Both the position numbers and the translations under genes were made by a program. A stretch of DNA of 64,000 bases, taken from Pyruvatibacter mobilis (GTDB lineage: Bacteria > Pseudomonadota > Alphaproteobacteria > CGMCC-115125). The DNA is taken from positions 1,095,501 to 1,159,500 of the forward strand of contig NZ_CP051630.1 of assembly GCF_012848855.1 (NCBI RefSeq), given 5' to 3'. The notes under the pieces are model-generated. The model was given only the letters and a program-made list of their open reading frames with translations. It did no database searches and was not told where the DNA came from. Shown piece by piece: positions 55,419 through 63,674 of the stretch (positions within the stretch are counted from its first letter, which is position 1; each line of letters begins with the position of its first letter).

Positions 55419-56792
55419 ATGACGGCGCGAGTTCTCGTGGTCGATGACATTCCGGCGAATGTCAAACTTCTGGAAGCCAAGCTGACGGCTGAGTACTTTG
55501 ACGTGTCCACGGCCACCAATGGCCTGGAAGCGCTCGAAGCTGCTGTGTCTGAGAAGCCTGATATCATCCTGCTTGATGTGATGATGCCGGAGATGGACGG
55601 CTTCGAGGTTTGCCGTAGGCTCAAGTCGCAGCCGGAAACGCAGCACGTGCCGGTGATCATGGTGACGGCGCTGGATCAGCCGACAGACCGGGTGACGGGC
55701 CTTGAGGCAGGCGCTGATGATTTCCTGACCAAGCCGGTTGACGATATCGCCCTGATGGCGCGCGTCCGCAGCCTTGTTCGGCTCAAGCTGATGACGGATG
55801 AGCTGCGCCTCCGTGAGGCCACGGGCAGCAAGCTGGGCCTCATGGATGATGCCGAAGCGCTGCACCGTGCCGGCAAGGGCATGGGGCGTGTACTGGTGGT
55901 CGAGGACCGGGAAACGTCCGCGCGCCGCATTGCAGACAGTCTGCGGGAGAGCAACCGCGTCACCATTGAGAGCGATGCGCGTGAAGCACTGATGCGGGTG
56001 AACGGGGAAGACTTCGATCTCGTTGTCGTCAGCCTGTCGCTTGAGCGGTCAGACGGCCTGCGGTTTTGCTCCCATCTGCGCTCCGAAGAGCGGACGCGCA
56101 ATACCCCGATCCTTTCGATCGTCGAGAATGGCGATACCGCGCGACTGGTTCGGGCGCTCGATATGGGCGTGAATGATTATCTGATGCGGCCGGTGGACCG
56201 AAACGAACTCACCGCGCGTGTGCGGACGCAGCTGAAGCGGAAACGCTACCAGGATCTGTTGCGGGAGAACCTGCAACTGAGCCTCGAGATGGCGATCACT
56301 GATCCGCTGACCGGGCTCTACAATCGCCGTTACATGGAGAGTCACTTGTCGACGCTGGTCCAGCGGGCAGCTGATCGGGGCAAGCCGATGTCGCTCCTGA
56401 TCATGGATATCGATTTCTTCAAGTCGGTCAACGACACCCACGGCCATGATGTGGGTGACGATGTCCTGAGGGAATTTGGCATTCGGCTGCAGCAGAATGT
56501 CCGCGGCATTGACCTTGCCTGCCGGTTTGGCGGTGAGGAGTTCGTAGTAGTGATGCCTGACACAGATGTGGCTTTTGCCCACAACGTGGCGGAACGGCTG
56601 CGTAAATCCATTGCTGCGACGCCCTTTGTCGTGGATGGCGGCGAGAAATCCCTCGATATCACCGCGTCGATCGGCATCACGTCGCTGCATGCACCGGATG
56701 AAAGCGTCGACCAGCTCCTGAAGCGTGCCGATCAGGCCCTGTACCGTGCCAAGCGGGAAGGGCGGAACCGGGTGGTTTCCGAGGCCGCTTAA
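55419..56792 (+). CDS. pleD: Response regulator diguanylate cyclase PleD
   Basis: 457 residues: REC1 (1-120) with Asp53 in IILLDVMMPEMDG, REC2 (about 150-270), in which the acceptor position is Ser (LVVVSLSLE), so it is an adaptor, and a GGDEF domain with RFGGEEFVVVMP and the RxxD inhibitory site RGID five residues upstream. Phosphorylated PleD makes c-di-GMP during the swarmer-to-stalked type transition. Follows divK after 24 bases, and the 712-base gap with the RNA candidate separates it from rpmG. Confidence 0.95.
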   Translation: MTARVLVVDDIPANVKLLEAKLTAEYFDVSTATNGLEALEAAVSEKPDIILLDVMMPEMDGFEVCRRLKSQPETQHVPVIMVTALDQPTDRVTGLEAGADDFLTKPVDDIALMARVRSLVRLKLMTDELRLREATGSKLGLMDDAEALHRAGKGMGRVLVVEDRETSARRIADSLRESNRVTIESDAREALMRVNGEDFDLVVVSLSLERSDGLRFCSHLRSEERTRNTPILSIVENGDTARLVRALDMGVNDYLMRPVDRNELTARVRTQLKRKRYQDLLRENLQLSLEMAITDPLTGLYNRRYMESHLSTLVQRAADRGKPMSLLIMDIDFFKSVNDTHGHDVGDDVLREFGIRLQQNVRGIDLACRFGGEEFVVVMPDTDVAFAHNVAERLRKSIAATPFVVDGGEKSLDITASIGITSLHAPDESVDQLLKRADQALYRAKREGRNRVVSEAA

Positions 56793-56823
56793 CGCCGATC
56801 TTCACGCCAAAATTCTCCCATGC

Positions 56824-56842
56824 ATGACCTGACCCAGGTCAT
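56824..56842. repeat. Palindrome ATGACCTG-ACC-CAGGTCAT
   Basis: A perfect 8-bp inverted repeat with a 3-base centre, 32 bases after the pleD stop. It is not followed by T, so it is not a typical terminator; it may be a dimeric regulator operator. The TGACC...GGTCA form is seen with several repressor families, none of which can be chosen here. Confidence 0.5.
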
Positions 56843-56879
56843 ACGGATCCGCCTGGGTGATCAGCACTGTGCGTGAATG

Positions 56880-56899
56880 CGTGGATAAGCTGTGGATAG
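56880..56899. promoter_or_regulatory. Two DnaA-box-like elements
   Basis: CGTGGATAA (56880-56888) and TGTGGATAG (56891-56899) each differ by one base from TGTGGATAA, the reverse complement of the DnaA box TTATCCACA. They are in the same orientation, starts 11 bases apart. They could be a DnaA-regulated site for the RNA candidate downstream; an origin is unlikely. Confidence 0.4.
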
Positions 56900-56977
56900 C
56901 GAAGCAAAACTGCCAAGAAACATGGTTAACCCGCTTATTTTCTTGCGGTTTTTTAATATGAACAATGGATTAATCGC

Positions 56978-57005
56978 TTGCGCCCATGTGATCGGGTGCT
57001 AGGCT
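56978..57005 (+). promoter_or_regulatory. Candidate promoter of the noncoding RNA
   Basis: TTGCGC (56978-56983), a 16-base spacer, TAGGCT (57000-57005). The spacing equals that of the rpsM and rpmG promoters in this window, and the -10 form TAGG-T matches rpmG's TAGGTT. Predicted start about 57012, directly before the first hairpin. Confidence 0.45.
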
Positions 57006-57341
57006 TCCCGCCGCCGGTATCTTTTTGGGGGAGCTGCCGGCACAGCGCCGATTGCCTGCAGGTGGGGATTTGCAGGCACTCCGGCCGCTTAAAACGGGGG
57101 GCGTGACCTTCTCCAGCGTCTGTTTTCGGGCGTTATCAATGGGGGGATCGCCGTTCCAGACCTTGTGCCGGTTTTGGGGAAGCCGCATCTCTCCCAGGAC
57201 CGTTTTGCGTGCTGACGGTGGACACCGGGGTCGGATAGGCCTCTTTTGATCCCGGGTCCTCAAGCTGACAGGACGTTTGGTCTGGCACCGCATTGACGGG
57301 TGGACACAGCCGCATCTGGTCTGCCCAAGCGGTGATTTTAC

Positions 57342-57375
57342 CGGCCAGGGGAAGGTTGGGCCCTTCCTCTGGCCG
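57342..57375 (+). other. 14-bp GC-rich hairpin
   Basis: CGGCCAGGGGAAGG pairs through one G-T step with CCTTCCTCTGGCCG around the loop TTGGGC. It is the strongest stem in the gap. It is followed by CCTCTTCT rather than a clean T run, so it could terminate the RNA candidate at about 57390 or be an internal stem. Confidence 0.55.
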
Positions 57376-57431
57376 CCCGGCCTCTTCTAGTCAAATATCA
57401 AAACATTTTGGCAATGCCTTGAAGTAGCAAC

Positions 57432-57467
57432 AAAAAACGCCGCCGGCGTGTGCCAGCGGCGCTTTTT
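57432..57467. terminator. Bidirectional rho-independent terminator
   Basis: CGCCGC (57438-57443) pairs with GCGGCG (57456-57461), flanked by A6 on the left and T5 on the right, so both strands end in a T run. It terminates the minus-strand rpmG 38 bases after its stop and can stop plus-strand transcripts from the RNA candidate. Confidence 0.8.
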
Positions 57468-57504
57468 GCGAGACTAGAAGACTGCCACCACAGGCAGGGC
57501 AGTC

Positions 57505-57672
57505 TTACTTGATCTTGGTTTCCTTGAACTCGACGTGCTTGCGCGCGACCGGGTCATACTTCTTGACGACCATCTTGTCGGTCATCGTGCGGGCGTTCTT
57601 CTTCGTCACATAGAAGTAGCCGGTGTCCGCGGTGCTCTGAAGCTTGATCTTGATGGTTGTCGGCTTAGCCAT
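57505..57672 (-). CDS. rpmG: 50S ribosomal protein L33
   Basis: 55 residues starting [30 protein letters not shown] and ending [10 protein letters not shown]. The Cys-x-x-Cys pairs of zinc-binding L33 are absent, so it is a zinc-free paralogue. A CAGGAG site lies 10 bases upstream and a good promoter is at 57748-57775. Confidence 0.95.
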   Translation of the reverse strand: MAKPTTIKIKLQSTADTGYFYVTKKNARTMTDKMVVKKYDPVARKHVEFKETKIK

Positions 57673-57747
57673 TTGGCCGGCTCCTGCAGAGAATTGATGG
57701 GCCCCGATATCCCCGCAAATCAACCTGGCAGGGGAGGCGAAGCGCGC

Positions 57748-57775
57748 AACCTAATGATCGCTGCGCTGCTGTCAA
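57748..57775 (-). promoter_or_regulatory. Sigma-70 type promoter of rpmG
   Basis: On the minus strand: perfect -35 TTGACA (57775-57770), 16-base spacer, -10 TAGGTT (57753-57748). The expected transcript start is about 70 bases before the rpmG ATG. Confidence 0.65.
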
Positions 57776-57805
57776 GATGCCTGCTGACCTATGCAGGCTT
57801 TCTGT

Positions 57806-59026
57806 TCATGGCCGGTCGCCTTCCGGCGGGTCGATGGGACCTGCGCTGGAGCGTCGCCAGAGGGTGAGAATGAGGCCGAAGCTGGCCACCAGTGCCAGGC
57901 TCATGGGCAGGCCATGGGGTTGGAATGTATCCATGGCGATGCCACCTGCTGCCGGGCCGAGGAGCGAGCCGAGAGAGTACATCACAACGAAGGCGGCGTT
58001 GGCACCGGCTAAATCCGCCCCCGAGAAGCGTTGGCCAAGCAGGGCAAGGCCAACGGTGTAAAGACCGACCACAACGCCCCCATAGGCGAACAGTACCGGA
58101 TAGAGAAGCCAGGGCTGGCCTGCCGTCGCAGGCAGCAGGAGTGGCCCGGCGACGCCGATTGCAGCGCAACCGGCGAGCACAAGTCGGCGGTCGATACGGT
58201 CAGCGAGGTACCCGATCGGTACCTGTAGGGCCACATTGCCCGCAGCGAAAACCGTGAGAACCAAAGCCGCGACATCAGCGGTGGCGCCGGACCTCAAGGA
58301 GTAGATCGGCAGGAGGTTGAAAACCTGAGTCTCGATGGCGCCGTAGGCAAGAGCGGCGAAAGTGGCCGCTGGCGCGACCAGAATGAAGGCCGCAAAGGAA
58401 TGGCTTGGCTTCTCGGTCAGGTGGGGCATGAGCCCCTTGCCCAGCTGCAGGGGCAGGATCGCGACGAGCATCATTGTGGCCGTCAGCAGGAAGGGCAGCG
58501 TGCCGTCCGTGCCGATCGCAAGCAACATGACCGGCCCCAGGGCAAAGGAGCCGGAGAAGATCGTTGCGTACAAGCCCATGACCCGACCGCGCGATTTTTC
58601 CAGGGTCACCTGGTTTATCCATATCTCGCTGACGATGAAGAGCCCTGCGAGTGCGGAGGCGGTGACGAAGCGGATCGGGAACCAGAAATAGACATCCGGC
58701 AGGGCGACGTAGGCCAGTGTGCCGAGCGACGCGACCATGGCACAGGTGATCAGGAAGGCCATCATCGGCACATGCCGTAAGATGCGCGGCACGAGCGGCG
58801 TGAAAAGGATGTGGGACAGGCCCACCATGGCTGTATTGAGGCCGATCAGTGTGGCGGAGGCCCCCATGGATTCCATGCGCAGCGCCAGCAGGGGCAGCGT
58901 GGCTCCCAGTCCCACGCCCACAGCGGCAATACAGCCGAGGGCCGCGGCAATCGACCGGCGGCGTTCGGCATCCGTAAGGCTTTCAACCGCCGGGGGCTCG
59001 ATGATGGTCGTGGTCGAACGTTCCAC
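57806..59026 (-). CDS. MFS transporter
   Basis: 406 residues from GTG 59026, eight bases after AGGAGGGAG. Twelve membrane helices: LGCIAAVGVGLGATLPLLALRME opens helix 1, RMESMGASATLIGLNTAMVG covers the 1-2 loop, and NQVTLEKSRGRVMGLYATIFSGSFALGP the region of helices 4-5. The pattern resembles the YcaD-like group. Substrate unknown. It lies in a small run of minus-strand genes downstream of the Nudix pair, with a 40-base spacer. Confidence 0.9.
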   Translation of the reverse strand: MERSTTTIIEPPAVESLTDAERRRSIAAALGCIAAVGVGLGATLPLLALRMESMGASATLIGLNTAMVGLSHILFTPLVPRILRHVPMMAFLITCAMVASLGTLAYVALPDVYFWFPIRFVTASALAGLFIVSEIWINQVTLEKSRGRVMGLYATIFSGSFALGPVMLLAIGTDGTLPFLLTATMMLVAILPLQLGKGLMPHLTEKPSHSFAAFILVAPAATFAALAYGAIETQVFNLLPIYSLRSGATADVAALVLTVFAAGNVALQVPIGYLADRIDRRLVLAGCAAIGVAGPLLLPATAGQPWLLYPVLFAYGGVVVGLYTVGLALLGQRFSGADLAGANAAFVVMYSLGSLLGPAAGGIAMDTFQPHGLPMSLALVASFGLILTLWRRSSAGPIDPPEGDRP

Positions 59027-59066
59027 CGGGCTGTCTCCCTCCTGGTCTGCCGTGACTGCTTTGGGA

Positions 59067-59729
59067 TCAGTCTTCGTAGGTGAGAACAGGTGTGCCGCGG
59101 CGGTAGCGCCAGAAGGCGACCGGCCCCTGCAGAGAGCCTGCACTGCTGCGGCGAATGACTTCCTGAAGAACGAATTCGGTTACGTCGATCACAGGCAGCG
59201 CCAGTGCCCTGGCGAGCGGATACCAGTCCAGGTCGAGGAGCTCGCCGGACCCGGCAAGTGTGCCTTCTACCGGCGCGTTCTCCGCAACAAAGAAACGGGC
59301 ATGAAAGCGGATCGGGCTTTCCGCAGGCGTGATGGCACGCGCGAGGAGGCTGAGGGTCCGTGTGTCCGGGACAAGGCCGCGTTGCTGGAAGACTTGCCAG
59401 GTGCCGCTTGCGGCCTGACCGATATCCCCGTCCGTTCCGAGCAGGAGGCCGGTCTCTTCGAATGTCTCCCGGATCGCCGCAGCTTCAAGTGCCTGCTGTG
59501 CCGCATCTGGCGCTGTGCGGTTGGTTGCGGTCCGAATGCGACGATCCTCCGCGTCCAGCTTTCCACCGGGGAAGACGAAGGCGTCAGGAATGAAGGCATG
59601 CCGTGAGTGGCGCCGGCCCATGAGGACTTCGGGGCCGTCGTTTCCGTGGCGGAGAAGAACGAGACTTGCGGCATCGCGCGGCTTTACGCGCTGGGCCGGG
59701 CGCGCTGGTGTCTGAGGCAGGGCAGTCAT
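59067..59729 (-). CDS. Nudix hydrolase with interrupted Nudix box (copy 1)
   Basis: 220 residues. N-terminal PRDAASLVLLRHGNDGPEVLMGRRHSRHAFIPDAFVFPGGKLD then AAIRETFEETGLLLG: the two halves of the Nudix box are separated by about 31 residues between GG and RE instead of about 13. This insertion is like that in NUDT19/RP2p-type coenzyme A diphosphatases. The neighbour 59726-60550 is a paralogue with the same layout, and the two overlap by four bases. Confidence 0.88.
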   Translation of the reverse strand: MTALPQTPARPAQRVKPRDAASLVLLRHGNDGPEVLMGRRHSRHAFIPDAFVFPGGKLDAEDRRIRTATNRTAPDAAQQALEAAAIRETFEETGLLLGTDGDIGQAASGTWQVFQQRGLVPDTRTLSLLARAITPAESPIRFHARFFVAENAPVEGTLAGSGELLDLDWYPLARALALPVIDVTEFVLQEVIRRSSAGSLQGPVAFWRYRRGTPVLTYED

Positions 59730-60550
59730 GGGGCAATCTTGTCCTGCACCGGCTTCGCGCCGCGGAAATATATGAAGGGCACGGGGCGACGGTTGGCCTT
59801 TGCCGGCTCGACGAGCCTTGCCTCAACTTCGGCGAGCACGGCGCGGGTTATGTTGGGCAATTCGAGGTCACGTGCTTCGGTGATCGTCAGCCAATGCAGG
59901 TCCAGCAATTCGCCTGAGGCGCCGCCGGTGTCATGCATGTCACTGAGGATCGCTGACGCGTCGCCGATAAAAAAACGTGTGTCGAACCGCCGGGTGCGAT
60001 AGGGCGGTGTGATAGCGCGCGCCACCATCCGGAACTTCGATAGATCAGGCAGCGCGCCTTGCTGGAAATAGGCGTTCCAGTCCGCGTGGCGCGATTTCGG
60101 CGGTGCGTCCTGATTGGCGGCCCCGACAACCAGCCCGGTCTCCTCAAACGTTTCACGAACAGCGGCAAGGGCATAGGAGCGGGCGCGAGCCTGCGTTGGC
60201 CGGCCGCCGCGCATGCGGTCCATCAGTTGCCGCTGTACTGGAGGGGACAAATCCCGCGCCGGGGTAATTCGGCTGTCGGCACGGTCCACCCGGCCCCCGG
60301 GAAAGACATACTTGTTGGGCATGAACTTGTGCCCGGCGTGCCGTTTCCCCATGAGAATGCGCGGCGCGTTGTCATCATGCCGGACGAGAATAAGCGTTGC
60401 GGCATCACGCGGGCGGACAGCGGGGGACTTGTCCTGCCGGTACTCGCTCGGCCGCATATAGGCTGGATCGAAAGGTCCGTTGCTTCCCTTCGAATGTCCC
60501 TTTGTCGCCGTTCCCTGGGTGCTTGTATTCTTGTCGTGAGTTTTTGTCAT
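59726..60550 (-). CDS. Nudix hydrolase with interrupted Nudix box (copy 2)
   Basis: 274 residues from ATG 60550. It shares PRDAATLILVRHDD, the F/YVFPGG and VRETFEETGLVVG with copy 1. The insert between GG and RE is about 45 residues. It has a longer, basic and Ser/Thr/Gly-rich N-terminus. The substrate is probably a CoA or nucleotide diphosphate, by family resemblance only. Confidence 0.85.
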   Translation of the reverse strand: MTKTHDKNTSTQGTATKGHSKGSNGPFDPAYMRPSEYRQDKSPAVRPRDAATLILVRHDDNAPRILMGKRHAGHKFMPNKYVFPGGRVDRADSRITPARDLSPPVQRQLMDRMRGGRPTQARARSYALAAVRETFEETGLVVGAANQDAPPKSRHADWNAYFQQGALPDLSKFRMVARAITPPYRTRRFDTRFFIGDASAILSDMHDTGGASGELLDLHWLTITEARDLELPNITRAVLAEVEARLVEPAKANRRPVPFIYFRGAKPVQDKIAP

Positions 60551-60596
60551 GGCCGCGACGATGCCGCGCCGGGGCAAGACTGTCTAGGACTTGAAA

Positions 60597-61034
60597 TCAG
60601 TCCGCAGCTGTGCGCACGCGGTCGGACTCGTCCGCTTCAAAACCGTGCATGCGGAATGCCCATTGCAGCCCCACCAGCGATCCTTTCACCGGTGGAAGCA
60701 TGGCAAGGCACATGATCACCGTCACAGGCAGCCAGATCGCCATGTGGATCCACAGGGCCGGTGCCCACAGGCGCTCCATCAGGATCATGAGCGGGATGAT
60801 GATGTGCCCGGAAATGAAGATGGTGAAATAGGGTGGGGCATCATCGGCCCGGTGGTGATGCAGTTCCTGCCCGCAGGTGGCGCACGAATCATCAACCTTC
60901 AGATACGAGCTGAAGAGTGCGCCTTCGCCGCATTTTGGGCATTTGAGCTTTGCGCCTTTAAGCATGGCGGGCCACAGCGGACGGCGGGGCGGACGGGCAT
61001 CCGCGAAGGAGTCGTTTGTCATGGTCTCGGTCAT
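60597..61034 (-). CDS. DUF983 family membrane protein with zinc-ribbon motif
   Basis: 145 residues from ATG 61034; ATG 61022 is also possible. A CPKCGEGALF...SCATCGQE pair of CxxC motifs (likely zinc) precedes two hydrophobic segments (PPYFTIFISGHIIIPLMILM and LWIHMAIWLPVTVIMCLAML). DUF983 proteins are conserved in alphaproteobacteria with no assigned role. Upstream of the Nudix pair on the same strand. Confidence 0.88.
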   Translation of the reverse strand: MTETMTNDSFADARPPRRPLWPAMLKGAKLKCPKCGEGALFSSYLKVDDSCATCGQELHHHRADDAPPYFTIFISGHIIIPLMILMERLWAPALWIHMAIWLPVTVIMCLAMLPPVKGSLVGLQWAFRMHGFEADESDRVRTAAD

Positions 61035-61229
61035 GCGTATCGGCTTTTCGCTTGGCATGGATCCGGTGCCGTGGGTCGCCCTGTGTCTAGGCAGGCCCGG
61101 GAGAGCAGCGGAGATGCGGTGTAACAGTCAGCGAAAAAGTGGAAGCGACGCGGCTTGTTCTCAAGGTGTCGCTTTGACGCACGGGTTGCAACCGTGGTGC
61201 GAAAAAGTGACACGCTGCGGCGCGCAGGG

Positions 61230-63674
61230 TCAGGTGCCTGGCCGGGAGAGTTTACGTTTTCCCGTGCGTCCACTGGGTTTCCCGCCTGATTTGCGACCGC
61301 TGCGAGGCGAAGGTGACCGTCCTCTCCGGCCGCCGGGCCCTGAGCGGGAGGATGATGTGTCGCGGCGGGCATGCTTGCGCTCGGCGCTGTCTGCTCGGCG
61401 TCCCCCGGCCAGAAGCTCGAATCGTAACCCGCCCTTGAGGGGCGCGACTTCTTCGAGGCGCACGGTCACATCGTCACCGAGGCGATACATCATACCGGTT
61501 CGCTCACCAACCAGCGCATGCAGGCTCTCGGAGTGATGGTAATAGTCGCCACCCAATGACGCGATGGGTACGAGGCCGTCAGCGCCGGTTTCCTTTAGGC
61601 GCACAAACAGACCGAAACGGGTTACGCCGGAGATGCGGCCTTCGAACTCTGACCCCAGACGGTCCGCAAGATAGTGGGCCAGATAGCGGTCGGTGGAAGA
61701 GCGCTCGGCCATCATCGCACGTCGCTCTGTGCCGGAAATGTGTTCGGCCGTCTGTGCCAGCCTGTCGACTTCTTCGGGGGTCAGGCCGTCCTTCGGGATG
61801 TTCGGCCCAAGACCAAGGGCCCGGATGAGTGAGCGGTGTACCAGAAGGTCCGCATAGCGGCGGATAGGTGACGTGAAATGCGCGTAGCGCTGCAGGTTCA
61901 ATCCGAAATGGCCGATGTTTTCAGGATTGTACTCAGCCTGCGCCATCGAGCGGAGCACGACTTCACTAACGAGATCCGCCGTTTCGCTTCCGGAAACCGT
62001 CGTGAGAATTCGGTTGATGTGGCCGGGTTTGACCACTGCGCCCCGCGGCAGGTTCAGATCAAGCGTCTGGAGAAACTCGGATAGGGCAGTGAGCTTCTCC
62101 GGGGAAGGGGCATCGTGGACGCGATAGACAACAGGGGCGTTCTTCGCTTCCAGGCTTTCCGCTGCGCAGACATTGGCCGCAATCATGAAAGTTTCAATCA
62201 GCCGCATGCTGTCGAGGCGCTCAACCTCCCGGATGCGCGAGATGTGCCCGTCTTCGCCGATCTCGATCTTCCGTTCCGGCAGGTCCAGGGCAAGCGGCGC
62301 GCGCTTGCCCTGCGCCTTCAGCACGGTCTCGTAGGCCTTGAACAAGGGGATAATCACGTCTTCGGTGATCTGCGCCGGCACATCGGGTGCCTTGCCGTCA
62401 TAGGCTGCCTGGGCCTGCTGATATGACAGGCGGGCGGCAGAGCGCATGAGACCACGCATGAATTCGTGCGCGACCTTGTTGCCATCCTTGTCGAACACCA
62501 TCCGCACTGCGATGCAGGGGCGGGGCTTTCCTTCCACCAGAGAGCAGAGATCGTTTGAAATACGCTCCGGCAGCATGGGAACCACGCGGTCCGGGAAGTA
62601 GGCCGAATTGCCCCGTTTGCGTGCTTCGCCATCGAGGGCCGATCCGGGGCGGACATAGCCTGCGACGTCCGCGATCGCAACAATCACCTGGTGGCCGCCC
62701 GGGTTCTTCGGGTCGTCATCGGCGGCTGCCCACACCGCGTCGTCATGATCGCGGGCGTCAGCCGGATCTATGGTGATGAGCGGCACGTCTCTCATATCCG
62801 TCCGTCCACGGACGGTCGCGGGCTTGATTGCGTCAGCTTCGGCTGTCACCTCTTTCGGAAACTCAACCGGAATGCCCTGTTCGTGAATGGCAATGAGGCT
62901 GATTGCATGGACGTCGTCCATCGTACTCAGTGCCTTGACGACACGTGCCGCGCGGGGTCCGTGGCGGGTAGGGGAGAGCAGTTCTGCCTCAACCAGGTCG
63001 TCGGGCTGCGCTTTGCCGATATCCGCGTTTGCAACTCGGTAATCGCCGCGCTCGCGCTTGTCGACGGGTTCAAGTGTCCAGTCCTTGCCCGGTCCGGCTC
63101 GCAATACGCCGATCACGGTTTTTGCGCCCATACCAAGCTTCTTGATGACGCGAGCTTCGTAGTCGAAGTCTTCCTCGGCCTTGCCTAGCCGCGCCAGCAC
63201 ACGGTCACCGATACCGAAGGACGCGTTGTCCTTGTGACCGGCTGGCGCGAGCACAATGGTCGGCGGCGCCATGTCAGACTGCCAATTGACCGGACGTGCC
63301 AGTAATTCGCCATCGGCATCCTGCTCTGTGATTTCGATCACACCGACGGGCGGAAGTTCTCCCGGCTTCGAGAACTTCTTGCGCGGGCCGCGCTCAAGCA
63401 GGCCGTCTTCTTCCATCTCACGCAGCAGGCCCTTCAGGGCAACTCGCTGGGGACCTTGCACGCGGAAGGCCCGGGCAATCTCGCGTTTGCCCGGTGTGCC
63501 CTCGTAGGTGGAGATGAACTCCAGTACCTGGTCCCTTGTCGGGAGGAAATTGGCCGATGCAGCCTTGGCTTTGCCGCGCTTTGGCGCCTTGCCGGCCCTG
63601 GATGCGCGGGCAGGTGGCTTGGAGCGGTTGGCTTTCGCGCGCTTGGGGCGGGGGCTGCCGGGTTTCTTGCTCAC
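61230..63674 (-). CDS. rnr: Ribonuclease R
   Basis: 814 residues from GTG 63674, adjacent to the topA stop (TAAGTG). A basic N-terminal tail of about 40 residues, a helix-turn-helix region, cold-shock domains, then the RNB catalytic domain with acidic residues Asp303, Asp309, Asp311 and Asp312 in TIDPADARDHDDAV. The S1 domain starts near EFEGRISGVTRFGLFVRLKETGADGLV, followed by a Ser/Arg/Gly-rich basic tail that helps bind structured RNA. Degrades structured RNA 3' to 5'. Its immediate succession to topA suggests co-transcription. Confidence 0.96.
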   Translation of the reverse strand: MSKKPGSPRPKRAKANRSKPPARASRAGKAPKRGKAKAASANFLPTRDQVLEFISTYEGTPGKREIARAFRVQGPQRVALKGLLREMEEDGLLERGPRKKFSKPGELPPVGVIEITEQDADGELLARPVNWQSDMAPPTIVLAPAGHKDNASFGIGDRVLARLGKAEEDFDYEARVIKKLGMGAKTVIGVLRAGPGKDWTLEPVDKRERGDYRVANADIGKAQPDDLVEAELLSPTRHGPRAARVVKALSTMDDVHAISLIAIHEQGIPVEFPKEVTAEADAIKPATVRGRTDMRDVPLITIDPADARDHDDAVWAAADDDPKNPGGHQVIVAIADVAGYVRPGSALDGEARKRGNSAYFPDRVVPMLPERISNDLCSLVEGKPRPCIAVRMVFDKDGNKVAHEFMRGLMRSAARLSYQQAQAAYDGKAPDVPAQITEDVIIPLFKAYETVLKAQGKRAPLALDLPERKIEIGEDGHISRIREVERLDSMRLIETFMIAANVCAAESLEAKNAPVVYRVHDAPSPEKLTALSEFLQTLDLNLPRGAVVKPGHINRILTTVSGSETADLVSEVVLRSMAQAEYNPENIGHFGLNLQRYAHFTSPIRRYADLLVHRSLIRALGLGPNIPKDGLTPEEVDRLAQTAEHISGTERRAMMAERSSTDRYLAHYLADRLGSEFEGRISGVTRFGLFVRLKETGADGLVPIASLGGDYYHHSESLHALVGERTGMMYRLGDDVTVRLEEVAPLKGGLRFELLAGGRRADSAERKHARRDTSSSRSGPGGRRGRSPSPRSGRKSGGKPSGRTGKRKLSRPGT

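Larger units (their letters stand above)
57012..57467 (+). ncRNA. Candidate structured noncoding RNA with GGGGA loops
   Basis: Hairpins in order: GCCGGTA/TGCCGGC (57013-57041), 15-base loop ending GGGGGAGC; TGCCTGCA/TGCAGGCA (57053-57078), loop GGTGGGGATT; GGCG/CGCC with inner ATC/GAT (57129-57152), G6 loop; CGG/CCG around TGGGGAAG near 57169; and a 14-bp stem at 57342-57375. The terminator at 57432-57467 could end it. Exposed GGGGA loops resemble CsrA-binding sites in CsrB/RsmZ-type RNAs, or G-rich SD mimics. RNase P and tmRNA signatures are absent. Boundaries and function are inference. Confidence 0.4.
56793..57504. other. 712-base intergenic region pleD / rpmG
   Basis: No protein gene is supported. 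From left to right it contains a palindrome (56824-56842), two DnaA-box-like elements (56880-56899), an AT-rich patch (56930-56970), a promoter-like sequence (56978-57005), a series of hairpins forming an RNA candidate (57012-57467) and the terminator shared with rpmG. Confidence 0.7.

Noticed and set aside
56970-57293. Small open frames on both strands in the pleD-rpmG gap
   Set aside because: No family features, and they run through the hairpin series; more likely chance frames over an RNA.
57012-57467. RNase P RNA, tmRNA or SRP RNA as explanation for the pleD-rpmG RNA
   Set aside because: The conserved GGAAAGTCCGG-type and tag-peptide signatures expected for RNase P and tmRNA are absent, as is the SRP apical loop; 6S RNA was not evident but not fully excluded.
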